Part shown: positions 36,396 through 50,233 of the stretch, in pieces
Layout: every line of letters starts with the position of its first letter
How positions within the stretch are numbered: position 1 is the first letter of the stretch
NCBI GenBank assembly: GCA_029204225.1
Contig: MU831861.1
Location: 1 to 64,000, forward strand
Length of the DNA stretch: 64,000 nt
From: Diphasiastrum complanatum
Taxonomy: Eukaryota > Streptophyta > Lycopodiopsida > Lycopodiales > Lycopodiaceae
Direction: 5' to 3'
Program-made: the position numbers and the translations under genes
The notes under the pieces: generated by a model
What the model was told of the DNA's origin: nothing
Databases searched by the model: none
The model's input: only the letters and a program-made list of their open reading frames with translations

Positions 36396-39300
36396 GCATG
36401 GGAGAAATGGCGCAGCCAGGTTGCTAAACTGGATAACAGCATGTTCTGGAGTGAGTGCAATCACCATGGAACCCTTTTGGGACTGAAGAAGTTGTTGCAG
36501 ATTTTACTTGGAAATGTGGATGCCCTCATAACAGCTACTTGTCATTGGATCGAGCTACTTGTGGCCCATTTTCTTTACATTGTACCCTTTTCCATGGTAA
36601 ATAATACATATATCTCCATTGAACAGAATGGTTTTCAATGTTCATATTATATTTACAGATTGATTTCATTGATGATTAAAAATTTAAAATGATGGTTCGA
36701 TATTTTTCTTCTGCGTTTGCTAACATATGTTCATAGTTACACTATCAGTTATATCATGCATCTATCTATGGCAGGTTGCAGGAGAAATCTTAAGTATTGC
36801 GAGGAAGTGCAAACAGTTGAAGCATGTGTCCGGTAATGAAAACTTGAGGGAGTTGCTGCTTGCAATAATATCAAATGACACAGAGGTTGATAGCAGCTCA
36901 GAAAATTCATTGCAAAGTTTATTTTCGGTTGTTGTTTATGTGCATAGAGACACTTACATGACCACAAGTATTTATCAAAAAAGGACTATCTGTTCCTACA
37001 CAAATTCTTAGGGCTTTTTTACACACAAGTAGAATAAGCAGAAGATCAGAAGTTCTCCCTCTGTAGAGCAGACCCATCCATAAGAGCTTGCAAATAGTTT
37101 TTAATCATAAGACTAGGGCAAGTGTATAAATAATCAAGTGCTACAGATGGTCCAACTTCAAAGGCCGCCATTATAACCAAGTAAAGACACAAGTCTCTGG
37201 ATTCTGGTCTACTGAGCTCTACTCTCTACTCAATGCTCGTGTATTGCACTGCCAGTGGATGAAATTCAACCTTTGATCTTATGCTTGGATACAGAACATG
37301 AAGTCATTAGAAATGTCTATAAATGTTCCTTCGGTTTAAAAGAGTGTGCAGATCTTACATTGATGTATCATGTAAATAATGTTTATTTTAGATTGTACTT
37401 GTTGTTCAAGTGGCAGCTAAGTTGCTTCTATTTAACGAAGTTTTCTGTATGTCTTGTTGACAAGCAGATTGTTCTTGCTGAATGCTCACAACTTTTTGGC
37501 CCATGGTGAGCACAAATCACATATTGGGGTATATTTTGTGATAAAGTGATTTTGTAAGTGTGTGATTTTGGAAGATAGTTGTAAGTGTCTTGGAGTTTTT
37601 GCAGTTGTGTTAAAGAGGTTTCAGTCTCATGTTACGTCCCATTAAATACTTGTATAGGCATTGCATGCTCATGTGATTCTTGTTTTCTCTATGCGCCTTA
37701 AAGGATGATGGCACATGTTGTGGAACTTTTAACGGCCAAGAGCACCCATGCTCAGGCTCTATTACTGGAAGAGAGGTCCGCCCTTGGTAGCATAAGTTTG
37801 GAGGAACTTCATCGAGTTATTTATGCACAAGTTCTTTCATCCCATCATTTAACTTGGCAGGTAGTTTCCCTTTTTAACCCTTTTGTAATGCTACTACTTC
37901 ATATCTGATCATGCTTAAGGATGTTCTGCAGGTAATTTTAATTAGAACGCAACTATTCTTGGTTTTCTGTATCTGCCGATACTTCAGTAAAGTCCACATA
38001 TTGATGGCTTCTTAAGAAATTCTTGACATTTTGACATCGTCTTTAGGTTATGCTGATCATAGCTGAACAATTCATATTGGATGAACTCATGATAATAAAA
38101 AGAGGACAAATTGTGATGGAGTTGATTATAGTACAGGCGATTTTAGTTGTACAGTTAGTTTTGGGCACTTCACGATCTTGATACCAACACATGACAACAC
38201 CGATATGACGTGACAGCACATCCCTTGATATCAATATGACACAGCATCTATAGATTTCAAGGTCACAGCTTCACACATGAGAGCTTAAATTGAGTAATAC
38301 AAAACAATCTGCAGTGTCAGTTTGCAAAATATCCAATGGCTGTCATCTCTAGTGTTAAGAGATTATTTTGGGGCTACTTCCAAGTTCCTGGTAAGCCTAG
38401 GATGTGCCTCTGTATCCCCATGTACAATGAATCAGATCTTTTTGGAGAAATTGCAGAGGCTGTTGTTGTGATTGATGTGAGAGCTTAAATTGAGTAATAC
38501 AAAACAATTTGCAGTGTAAGTAGATCATTCTGGGGCTACTTCTTGGTAGCCCTAGGATGTGTCTCTGTATCCCCATATACAATGAATCAGGTGTTTGCTG
38601 AGGAAATGGGGAGGAGGGTGTTTGTGATTCTGTGCCCTTTGTTCTTAATGTCATTGGCAACCAACTGGCAACATGAAATTGATAAAAGTTATTTCAGCCA
38701 AGGATTGTGCCCTAATTACATGTCCATAATTATCACATTTGCGCTTTTATATTTGTTTTTATATGATATGCTGAGCATTTTCTTCTTTTACTTACTACAT
38801 GAATGTTGCACTTGCTTCTGAGGAATATTGCGAGCTTGATGAATGCCCTTTTAATGGTCGCTTGTTCTTCCAATGCAGCTGTCCCCTACATACTTGGCAA
38901 GTTGTCCAAAACAAGGTTGTGGCTTGCTTGAGAACGTGCTACTTAAGCAGCCGGTCTCTGGAAATAGTCGACTGTTTTTAAAGGTACACAGTTCTCCTCA
39001 TGGCAGCAAAGGGGCACAGAAGCTGCCATATTTTCTGCCAGAATTACTATTTAAGAACATTTTAATTCAATTTTTGACGTTGGAATTTCCCAACAGAGTG
39101 CATCTGATATAATCTCTCTCCTTATGCAGGTTTTGGATATTTCTCGACTTTATGACCTTGGAGTTGTTGGAACGGCCCTCAGCAGGGTATTACCATGACT
39201 ACACATACTGTGGGAATAAAGTGAACATGATTTTGATTTTAATTTCAGAATGTGCCATAGTTAAATGAGCTTCTTTTGCTTTCTAGAGACGACCCTGATG

Positions 39301-41534
39301 TTTGGAGGAAGGAGACAGTCTAGCATAAATCACCACTGCCATTATAGTGTCTTCACATTATTTTTCTCTAGGTTGTTGGCATCCACAACTGGAAACATGG
39401 TAGAAGGGGGACTGGAATAATGTGGCTGCAGCAGGCTCGTGATGATCTAAGACTGGCTGCTATCGCTAATCAGCTAGCAGATTCAGTGACAACATTCAGG
39501 ACTGATGATATTGAAAGCTTTCAGGTGCTTTGGATCACTACATTATATAGTTGTCCCAAAAACCTTAGCAGAATTCAGTATACAATGCTGAGTATCATTT
39601 TATATTGCCAAGTTCAAAGGAAAATTGTAATCTGAGCAGCTGCTCACTTTCATGGTACATTTAGCCACACTCTTTGGCATAGCAGCGTTTACCCCTAAGA
39701 TTACTTTCTATGGTTGAGGGATTGTTCAGTATCCTTATTGTCTCCTTTGGGTTTCCTTTTTTGTACAAGTTTGTATCACATAGTAATACTTTGATAGTTT
39801 CCAACATTGAGGGGAAAACTTAATCTTCTGGAGGCATATTGTAGTGGTTTGTTGAAGTTTATCAGTAAAACTGGCATGTTAAGATCTTCAAGAGACCTCG
39901 ATAGAGTTTTCACATTCTGGACATTTAAATCATGTAAGTTATTTCATCAAAAAAATGTACAACTGAATTGTGACTTGTTGAATCTAGGTTAGAATATCCT
40001 CATTTTAAAAACGAAAAATCTTAGTGGTAGCACTGAATTATGGCTAGTGTATTAACTCTTGCACATTTAGTGAAAGGCAATACTATATAAAACCATAGAA
40101 CTTCGCACATTGTGAGGTTTAGGTGCTCAAAGTTTTTGTCTTAAGGAATCTGAATCACATCAGTTTGCTATAACTCCAGTGTTAACTTGAGTCAAAGTCT
40201 CTCGTATTCCAAGTTAAATGTCCAAAAAATAGTTCAATCATTACTTGTTTCTACATACAACCATGTGGTGGTCTATCATTAGTGAACATGCACGGTAAAT
40301 CTAGACACATGCACGTTTCATAATGTTTACAAATAGTTTGGGGCTTAGTCCGATAAGCTGATCGACCGCTACTAAAAAGAAATGGCTAATTGCAGCATTT
40401 GGAGGGTTTATTAGATCTTCTTGATTCGGAAGTACGTTCTGCTCAAGGACTTTCTTTCCTCCACAGGTGGGTGGTTTGAGTTGATTTCTTTGGTATCGTT
40501 CTCTTTATAACACTATCCTTCTTAAGGGTCCTCTTCAGGGTTTAGGGTTTAGGGTCACATGACTCAGAAGCATCGGTTGGTGTGTACTGCAATAGATGTC
40601 TCTTGATCACTCAATATAAAGTAACTTTCTCATGGAATTAGAGCTTTTTGTTGGATAGTATACATACATCTGTAAGGGATCTTTTCCTTGCATGCAGATA
40701 CAGGGATTTCAAGAATTCACTGCATGAAATCAGGGAGTATCGTTCTAGTGATCTCTGTAATCCCAAAGTAACAGTAGCAGGAAGACATGCTGCAGATTGC
40801 TTGTTACAAGTAAGGTCTTTGCATTGTTACTTTATCTTGTACTCATCTTCTATCTACTTACCTTGACTTGTTCACCTTTTTCTCTAGGATTTTTGTGGTC
40901 TCGAATATCAAAAGTGCTCATCAAATGCTTTATGGTTTTCATATTTTTCAGCTTTTGAAACCAGGGGCATCTCCACTACGATTCTGGCTTAGTATCCTAC
41001 ATGACTCAGTATGTACTACGCTCCTTCATTCCTTCAGCCAAAACTTCATTTCGCATCTGATTACATTATTCAAAGTCGCAATCTGATTAATAATGTACAT
41101 CTCATTAGTTGTCTTGGTTTAGGGATAGGCACGTAGCTCGTTACATACCTCTGTTCCATGTTGCTCCATGTCGCTATAGGCATGAACATATGTAGCTACA
41201 TGGAGCACATCCTATACGTGTCTTAATTTCATCATACACAAAATGGCTATTTCATTATTGTAATGCACGGGTTTTTAGAATTCAGGGTCTTTTGTTATTT
41301 ATAAACTCAAGTTTACATGTGCAGGTTGACTTGTTGGAGTGGCCACAGCAAGTGCTTTTAAACGAAGTGGAGACAACTACTCTGATGACCTATTTACAGG
41401 AGCTTAAATTGGCTGAAGCCAGGGGAGATGTGGAAGCTGTGAATGCCTTGTCATCAGAACAGGCAAAGCAACAACTGGATAGGGTAAGGCTTGCTCTGGC
41501 TTTGAATCTGGGTAGAGCTATTTTGCAAAGTTGA
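36396..41534 (+). CDS. NUP85: Nuclear pore protein NUP85, C-terminal part (partial gene)
   Basis: NUP85 is a scaffold of the Y-shaped (Nup107-160) complex at the nuclear envelope. Exons: 36396-36596, 36775-36885, 37468-37505, 37704-37860, 38879-38983, 39130-39186, 39372-39524, 40396-40466, 40698-40809, 40952-41008, 41325-41534. All have GT-AG ends with matching phases, giving 423 residues and a stop. Diagnostic blocks match plant NUP85 in order: AWEKWRSQVAKLD, ATCHWIELLVAHFLYI, VLAECSQLFGPW, SLEELHRVIYAQVLSSHHLT, YLASCPKQGCGLLE, NWKHGRRGTGIMWLQQARD, and VRLALALNLGRAIL. Plant NUP85 is about 720 residues, so the first 300 or so are missing. Upstream of 36396 lies a broken gypsy element, and no earlier exons are visible. 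It is either a truncated copy or a gene split by large insertions; the reading frame itself is undamaged. Confidence 0.9.
38278..38610. repeat. Diverged tandem duplication in a NUP85 intron
   Basis: GAGAGCTTAAATTGAGTAAT is found near 38,280 and again near 38,479. Each is followed by TGCAGTGT, GGGGCTACTTC, CCTAGGATGTG and TGTATCCCCAT. Units of about 200 and 130 bases lie in the intron between 37,860 and 38,879. Noncoding. Confidence 0.6.
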
Positions 41535-42810
41535 AGCTTAAGTGATTCATACCACTTCAGCACGCAAGCTACAATCAGCGGAACCAGGTTGGCAAAGTTT
41601 CTACTCCACAACCAGAAAGAATCCTTCAGCCAGAAGACGTTGAGATTTAGGAATGTCTTCAGCATTGCGAAGGGTTTTGTGCAATATATGTTGGTGGGCA
41701 CTCAACACATCAAATGTATTTGATCTTTATGGGTTTTTGTAGTTTCAGATTTTTGGCTGGTCCCTTAGGCTAACCCAAAGAAGCATTAATGTGTAACTCG
41801 GAGATTTCAAATCTGCAACAGCTGTATTTCGTGCTGAGAACTTCAAATATGTTGATGTGACATAGGCAATACAGGTGACTTCCATAGATGGTGTGCTGGT
41901 TTATAGTGCTTAGTTCTTGTCCACTCAGGCTCAAATCCTTACCCGTGCTTGGGCCGACACCCAGGCCAATGGCCTGTTAAAGATTTAAAAAATATGGGTG
42001 ACTTAGTGTAAAGTTTATGCACTCCACATTAAGTGAATGACCTGGTGTTTGTGGTTAATTAAAAGTCCTACTAATGCACTTATTAGACCCATAGATGTGC
42101 CAAACCAAACGAGGAAATTTTGTACATGTTTTAATTACTCAAATGAGCTGGCAGCCCTATTAAGTATTCTTGAAATAGCAAGTTATGGTTTTGTCACTTG
42201 CATTGGTGTCTGATTGGCATGATGATAAACTGACACTATACCATTAAATTGAAGTTTAAACTTTGAAGGTTGTTCTATAAAGCACCCTTCCCATTGTGCA
42301 ATTTTAGCAGAAGTAAAACACAAGAATGATGTGCATCCCAAACATCAGAAACAAGTCATTTAGGTTAATAATTGCAGTTACACTTTGTGGACTAGCTTAT
42401 TGTAGGTCATAGCTGCAGCCGGCGGTCTGGATCATGCCAAAAATGCGATTTTCCGATTTTTTAAGTTTTTGAAAGTGGGTGTCAATGCGTGAAAAATGGG
42501 TTATTGTCTGTGTTCCCTTTTTGTGTCTAATATTGATAGTCCAAGAAGTCTCCAGAATGGATCCGGACGATGTTTTGAAACGCAGATGCAGCGAATCACA
42601 TTCTGTTGTATCTATGGTTTAGGTTATCTGAATACCTAAGTTATTCGTAAATGTAGGCACAAAAATTGTGGTTTGCTCGGTCTGATTTTGGTACTAGAGT
42701 GACCTTACACTTTATCAACATTGAAAATGTCCCAACGTGAGTTGATTTTCAAATAAAGGTAGTGTATTTGTTTTTGGCAATATTACATTCCATTTCATCA
42801 AATGTATCCT
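41535..42810. other. Region downstream of NUP85
   Basis: Probable 3' UTR and intergenic DNA. No coding or transposon signature recognised. Confidence 0.4.
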
Positions 42811-43290
42811 ATATGCATAGAATCAATCAACCGTGGGCGGTTCACCACGGTTCTGAGAACCGTACAGTGAACCGTACAGTTCTCAGAAATTTTATCCTGG
42901 AACTGAGGTGAACCGTACAGGTAATTAATTAATTAATTAATTAATTAATTTTTTTTTTGTCCCACCCCCAAAAATAGCCCAAAAAATGCCAGAAAAATAT
43001 CAGAAAAATGCCAAACAGTGCTCTCTGGAAGCAGGTCAGTACTGTGATGTTTTTCATAGTGAAACAGGTCAGTACTGTGATGTTCTAACAGTCATGACTC
43101 CTACTTCTCATGTTCGTTGACGACTCCTTGATCTTCACTTTTATAAAAGAAAAACACAAAAAAACAGTACATACTAAAAAGGGGGGGAATTAATTAATTA
43201 ATTATTTAGATGAACCGTATCACGGTTCAAGGAACCGTGGTACGGTTCCTTACACGGTTCCCAGGAACCGTGGGTTCTCTGCCTATATGG
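42811..43290. mobile_element. MITE-like fold-back element rich in GAACCGT
   Basis: The two ends are inverted: TATATGCATAGAA at the left and TTCTCTGCCTATA at the right. Inside each are several GAACCGT/ACGGTTC copies in both orientations and then an (AATT)n run (42,921-42,950 and 43,188-43,206). The core is about 240 bases with no coding capacity. Repeated subterminal motifs and terminal inverted repeats suggest a nonautonomous DNA transposon, possibly hAT-like. The target duplication is not clear. Confidence 0.55.
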
Positions 43291-44725
43291 AAGAGATCAT
43301 TATTGAGAACACAGGATATCTGATGACTATATTTGAAGACATCCTATATGGTCGATGAAAAAGTAGTATCTGAATGTAACTTGGAAGTAACTGTGAAAAT
43401 GGTATGGTTTTGGAAACTTCCAATTTATGTTCTTGGTTGTGTTCATCACAATGATTACAAATAGGCTTGTAGTGGTCTTATAGAATGTGTATTGATGCTG
43501 TGGCATGTATCCTAAACTTAGGCACACGTGCTAGTTCTAGCAGGACCTGTCTTAGAATTAATAATTGTTGATTACAACCTGTCGAGGCTTTATGTGTTTT
43601 TGCTTTTCACCCTTCAGTGATATGTATGCATTGTTGTTTGTAAAAGTGAAGCATTAGGTACATGTCCTCATGCACAGTAAACCCTACTCCAAGGGTTGGC
43701 TAACTACATGTCAGAGATAGTAAAAGGAAAGAGAATTGGGAGCATGTGCTTATGGACAGAAAATCCTACTTAAAGTGATGATGGTAGATTTGTTTAGTGT
43801 ATGTTAACTGAGGAAATGATTTCAGGTTTTTCACAATCAGATCAAAACAATCAAATGGAAAAGAGAGTTATGGGATATTTGACGCGTCTTCTGATTTTAT
43901 TCTTGAATTGATAATTTGCCACTCAAATTGGGGGTTGAGGAAAGAGGGGATGATGACCAACAGTAACAAGCATTGGGAGCTTGCTATGTCCATGCTTATA
44001 GGTCTGGATGAGAAATGCAAGGTAAGAGTAGAGCAATGTTCTTGGACTTTGAAATCTGCGAGTCAAATTGGTCACTTTACATTGGTTCAGATTGGATCTA
44101 AAGAAATCTTACTAGGAAATAGGCTTTAGGGTATTTTAAAAATGTTATCTCAATGCTCAATATGTGCTACAACCAAAAGATAAGAGCTGATTTAGGATGC
44201 AAACTACAATAATGCAATCCAACTAACTCGGGTCCTCAATATTTGAATTGTGATTCTTAATTAGATAGACAATGTGGCTTCAATGCCCTATCAAAATGGG
44301 GTAAATTTTCAATGATCAAACTTATCATTTATCAAGGATTAGTCAAAAGGTTAAACAATCATCACATACATTCTAATCACCATCTAGTTATTAGTGCTTG
44401 CTATTTGATGATGAAAATTTTCAATAATTAAATACCAATTAATGATTATTGAACCAATTTTTATAGATTCCAAAAATTGAAATGGATTAAATATAGGAGG
44501 GTTGTTGTGCTTTGATTTGTTGAAGATTATATTTGCAATGACATTCTTGAAAAAAAAAAGTGGAATTCAGGTTTTGGTCACATTTTTGTTTCGAATAAAA
44601 TAAATTTATGTTTGGTCAAAGCAGAATCTTGATTTGAAGTAGTGAATCAAAAAGTATTTCCCATACCCATTTTTTAATTAGATTGTTGTAGTAAGATTCC
44701 ATTTGGTGTGCCTATTTTACTTTAC
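43291..44725. other. Intergenic, no recognised feature
   Basis: AT-rich with short frames only. It ends abruptly at the left edge of duplication copy 2, inside the gypsy-type element. Confidence 0.4.
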
Positions 44726-47700
44726 TGGTGGAATAGATAGGTGCATATCTGGTATTGGAAATCCAGATAGAGTTTGTAGATCTCTAGACTATCGGATAAT
44801 GCAGTTAAGGATCTTTTTGATGGAACTAAATATATCTATTTCAACTTTTTTGAACTTTTCCTGTTGGTTTTGAAGAATAAACTTAGGTTATTTGGATTGT
44901 ATTTGAACGAGGTTTCTCGTCCATACTGGGGTGGGTCAATACGTAGTGGTATTCTTAGATGATATTGTTGTCTGCTGTGAAAACTGAAGGAAATGGAGAA
45001 TTCAATAGTTGGAGGTATTTTTCTAGAAATGGTTGAAGATTGGACCCTATATCGGATATAGGATGGTCAGATAGTCTTTTTGATTTTCTGATGGTCGAAT
45101 CTAAAAGCAAAGGACTTTCTTGGAGAGAAAACTGATGGTATGGGACGTCAGGGATTTCAAAGGGAAAATTCTTGTGTGAGAATTATCTGTAGACCAGTGA
45201 GTAGTATTTATATTATTGGTAATGCTAATAGTTGAAACCATTGGTTAATTTTGTTTAGGGTATTTGGAGAGGCTATGAGATATAGATCCGGATCCCTCAA
45301 TGGTATCTCATAAATTTCAAATCATAAACTCTTAAAACATTAGAGGAGTTCTAAATCCAAAAAAGACCCTTTGTAAAGATTCTTTTTATATTTTTTATCA
45401 AATTTTTCTTACACGTGGACCAATCAAAACACTTAAATTTGAGATCTACATAACGTAACTTTTTGAGTCCACAGTTTGATTCCACACTAAAAAGAGCATA
45501 ACTTTTTAGTGGCAAGTCCGAATTTAGCGAAGTTTGGTGCATTGGAAAGCACTCAACAAGGGCTTTCCAATGATATGTTAGATGACATACTTCTGAGCTA
45601 CGACTAAAAAATTATGGCAATTCAAAAGTATTAGTGTTATAATATTTTAATAATACAAAAGAAATCCTGCACGAATTCTTAAATGTCTTTTTGGAGCTCA
45701 AAACTCCTCTAATGGCTATTTATCTTTTAATTTAAACCTCTACTTTTTAGAAATTTCTTAAATACAAGACAATGGGATTGAGATTCATATAATTCCTTCC
45801 AGTGTAGAACTATGTTCTGAAGGACTGTTTAAGTTATATGAATTTCTGCTTCCATTTTAGTTTTGTGAATATAGCTCAGAATCAATTGATGTTTCAACTG
45901 ATTAAGTGGAATCTAGACTTTCTAAGCCCAAATGATTATCTCTATTTGATAGTTGATTATTGAGAGTAATGTTTCTATCACTCGGAATAAGATATTTTAT
46001 AATTTTGAGGAAAAAGTCTAGTTTGTAATAGTATTGGATACGTATTACTGACTTTTTCGGATCTTTGATATCTTATACGTTGTCTCCTGAGAAATTTTTA
46101 ATCGAAATTATGAAATTTCTTTTAAAAGGGAGAGAAGAAAATGATAGGAATAAGACTTTCATGGAATCAGCCAGTTGCATAGATTTCTTTGGTGGAATCC
46201 AGTTCAATGTGCAATGGTGGAACTATCTAGTGGAATAGAGCAAATCTCTAGCGATTGTTTTGAATAATATGGAACTAGAGTAGTTTTAGGGATTTTGAGC
46301 CGTGAGATATTTATGAGTACGGGAAGTAGTGGTAAAGTTTAAATTAAGGTTCACTGATTGGCTACCAACTACCATTTATTATGGATTGGATTAGTGGAAT
46401 AAAGCTTTAATCTTAACCTTTTGTCCAAAGGTGTCTGTATAATATAACCTAATCTTGGTTTGTACACTAAGATCTGAAGTAGGTTGATTGATAGAAGGAA
46501 TTTTGTTGGTAAACGTATGATGGTTGGAAAACTTGTGATGTGGAATTATTCACTTCAGAGATTTTCCAGATATGTTATTTACTCAAGAGAAATAGAATCT
46601 TAGATGAGTTACAAGATTCTCAATGTAGATATATGAGTACCATATGCGGATTTTGGAGAAATCTGCCAGATATGGACATATGTGTTTATGTATTGGGTCA
46701 TAGTGAGATTTTTCTCATATGTGCATAATTAATCTTGTTTGGATCTACTATGTATTCCTGGTTACTAAGGTTATTTGGTGCACTTAACCTAGTCATTGAA
46801 CATAGACCTATGATCAAGTATTGTGCAGTGACAATTACTTGTAGAGTTAACAGATCTGTTCTGATAGATCTATAGGTTAACTTAAAAGTGATTTGGATAT
46901 GGATCTAAATGTGGTGTTGTACATGTACAATTAAGATCTGCACCTGGACATTTAAGATTTCTTAATCATGGGCAATTAACTTAAATAGTTGATTTCCTCT
47001 TGTGAAAGTTAATTGGTAAAAACGGACAGTGTGAAGAGAATTCACCAAAAACTATTTGTTTTGTGTGTATTGCTTGTAAGACACATAATTTATGAGTCAT
47101 TTGGATTCATCAGGGAATTGTGTGCATAGGATACTGAATTCTTGGATGAGTATATCTCAGTTTAGAAATAAACTTGATTCATTAGTGATAGTATCACTGT
47201 GAGCTCAATTGGTTACTGGATCCTAATGGTTCCAAGAATGGTAAATTGGATTTTGGGACTTCAGCATAACTTTGTATTCTCTAGATGCTATTCTAAGAGA
47301 TCGTATAAAGTTTATATTCTTAAAGACGAATGTTATAAAGGTCTTAAATTTCTATTTGGAACTCATAATTTGATTAAGAATCGGTTCGGAAGAATATTCT
47401 TAAAATCCAATGATTTTTCTTGTGGAAAAGATTTCAGAATGATTCTTATATTTCCTGAGTGGTATTTTGTGCATATACTCCAGTATCTTTCAGTGATTAA
47501 GTATGGTTTTAGAATCTTGAGAATTATGATTGACGAGTCATAAGATTCTAAATGTTTATGATTGACAGATCATAAATTGATACTTAAAGGTCATTTGAAG
47601 ATTATAAGAAAATGTGAGGATTCTTAAGATAATGAGTAATTATTGATCAATTGGATGAGTTAAGGATTTAGATCTGCTGGTTGAACTCTAAATTTCTTTA

Positions 47701-48804
47701 CTCCCGTACATACTTGAGATTGTGTGGATCTGATCACAGGCATTTTCATTAAGTATTCGCGTACTTATGAGGAATTTGCTTACCTTACAGATTGTAGTCT
47801 ATAAGTGCTTGTGTACAAAAGTTTAGTCTACATCTCCAGATTTATAGGAGACAGATAAATCTATTAAGATACAGATATGTGCTGATTTCTTGCATATGAT
47901 GCTAGAAATGGGGATGTTAACTCATTAGAGTAACTGCAGTACTATGGTTTGAGTTATAATTGTCTAGAAATTAAAATGGAATTTTTTTAGCTTTTGGATT
48001 TGATTTCTGAAATAAGGTAAATCACAGTGTTTCATGTAGATTTTGGGATTACATGAAGGTGATGAACTTTTCTTTTGGATAAGATCAACCCATGGCCATT
48101 TTGAAGATTTATGGCTCAGTGTATCTTGGGGATTTGAGTTTGTATTTATGAGTAGAGGCAAGCAATTGAAAAATTGTTGCATCTCTGAATATTTATTCAG
48201 ATGGAAAGATCAAACTAAGAATAAGGATTCATGGTAAAAATTTGAAAGCTTAAGGAATAGTTTCATGTTTCTTTTTGCCGTTCTGAGGACATAACCTGTT
48301 TAAGGGAGGAAGAATGTTACGACCATATTCAGTTATGGACATGGAATAGTTCTAATATGGTAGACCGGCCCTCCAGTGTTCAAGATTATTGGTCATGCCG
48401 AGATTTAATTCCACATCAAGGCCTGTTGGTGACTAATGACCTTGAGAGGACCCAGACACTCTAATTGAGACATATGGAGTAGTGCATGTATGTGTGATTG
48501 TTATAGGCGGGAGGTATGCATGAAGAGCTGTGATCTATTTATAGTTGACCTGCATGGGGATTGCATGGGTTCATGTACAGGATCCTACTCTCTCTATATA
48601 TTGAGGTAGTGATTATTTCGTCGACGACTTGGTCTAGGTTACCTTTTGAGCTCTTCTCCTCTTGCAATCACATGGCATGGCTTGAGGGCTAGATCCAGGA
48701 GGATTCTGTAGGAGGGATCTAGGATTGGTTGGGTGATTTTGCTCCACAGTCTCTCTTGTGTTTTCCTATCCTCATCTTAGGAGTTTTCCCTAGTGGTCTT
48801 TACA
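44726..48804 (+). mobile_element. Ty3/gypsy element, 5'-truncated by the duplication edge
   Basis: Corresponds to 14228-18308 of the complete element. The first 863 bases (5' LTR, primer site, leader) are missing because the duplicated block begins inside the element. The YVVVFLDDIVVYC motif is at 44940-44978, the purine tract at 48302-48314 and the 3' LTR at 48315-48804. CGCAA follows, as in copy 1, but no matching 5' target copy exists here. Confidence 0.9.
48315..48804 (+). repeat. 3' LTR of the truncated Ty3/gypsy element
   Basis: 490 bp, TGTTACGACC to TCTTTACA. It is identical to 17819-18308 except for one visible base. Confidence 0.9.
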
Positions 48805-49205
48805 CGCAACCTCTCATAAAGGAAAGGAAGTCTTAACCAACTTAGGGCCCGTAATTAGATAACAATCTACAAAGTATATGCTTTTAACATCCTCTTGTGT
48901 TTTGATTGATATTTGGTTGTTAATGCATTTGATGCATAAGCCTACTTCATTGTAGAGCAATGCTCGTCAAAAAATTAATTCATATAATCAAACGAATTGT
49001 TAAAATTGGTATTGTACCTCTCTATTAGATAAATTTGGATAGATTTAGGTTAAGAAAATTTTCTTGTTATTGCCTAAGTGTTGTCAAGTTTTTTACCCTC
49101 TCAAATAGTGATATGAAAAATTGCTTGTTGAGTTTACCCTAGAGTATATATTAAAGGATCTACACTAGACCCAAGGTTCTAAAAATACACACTCAATCTA
49201 GGTAT

Positions 49206-49242
<37 letters not shown>

Positions 49243-49474
49243 AAAACACACACACACACAGCCCACATGAGGTTTTTTTGAGCGAGTTCCTAGTTGAGCA
49301 GTAGGAAGTTGATGCCTCAACTAGCTAGCTCCTAACTATGCAAAAAAGCAGTTGCTAGTTCCTAGTTATGCAGCCACAACCAGGAACTAGATCACAAATT
49401 TACTCCCTGTGAGCAAAAGCCATTTTTCGGTACTAGTTAGCACAACCATGAACTACCTGGTTCATGTGGCCAAG

Positions 49475-49518
<44 letters not shown>

Positions 49519-50233
49519 CCCAATAGCTCACTACATCCCTATTTCTCTCCCATACCAAAAAACCCTAAAAACTAAAAATTTGCACTCTCTCTCTAGAGCT
49601 CCTCTTTTTCACTCTCATGCCATCTCGATTTTATACCCTGATTTTATCTCTCTAGAACTTCTATTTCTAGAAGTTTCTAGAGAGACACAGTGTTCTCTCA
49701 CTTCAACTGCAGCGATGGCTTCTAATCCTCCATTGCAGCCTTCTTATCACTCTCCTCCTCCATCGTGCGCATCTACTTCATCTCATTTTATAGAAAGTTT
49801 GTTAAAAAACAGAGGATGTGACGCTTCTTAAACATCCTACATTCTGCAATAAAAAAATGACGTGACCGATATTGATGTGCTTTTAATGCAGCCCGGGAAC
49901 TGGCCGTTCCAGTCAAAATGGCTGACAGCTGCCTGTAATTCCATTCTAGGGCACACGTGTCCCAGTAATTCCATTCTAGGGCACACGTGGCCGAGTAAAA
50001 TTTCAGAAAACTTTAAGGCTTTTTGTCTAAAACAGCCTTCATTCTTCTCAATTGTGAGAAGAAAGAATTGCTTATGAAGAGAGATTTTATGGGTTTAAGA
50101 TTAGCTCAACAATACATTTTAGGGTTTCTAAGAAAATAAGCTCTTAAGTCAAAGGTCATGAAAGGTTTAGTAAGAATATTTAGAATCACTTTTGTAGGAG
50201 CAATGGTGTAGAGTAGCACGTTTGATCACCCAC

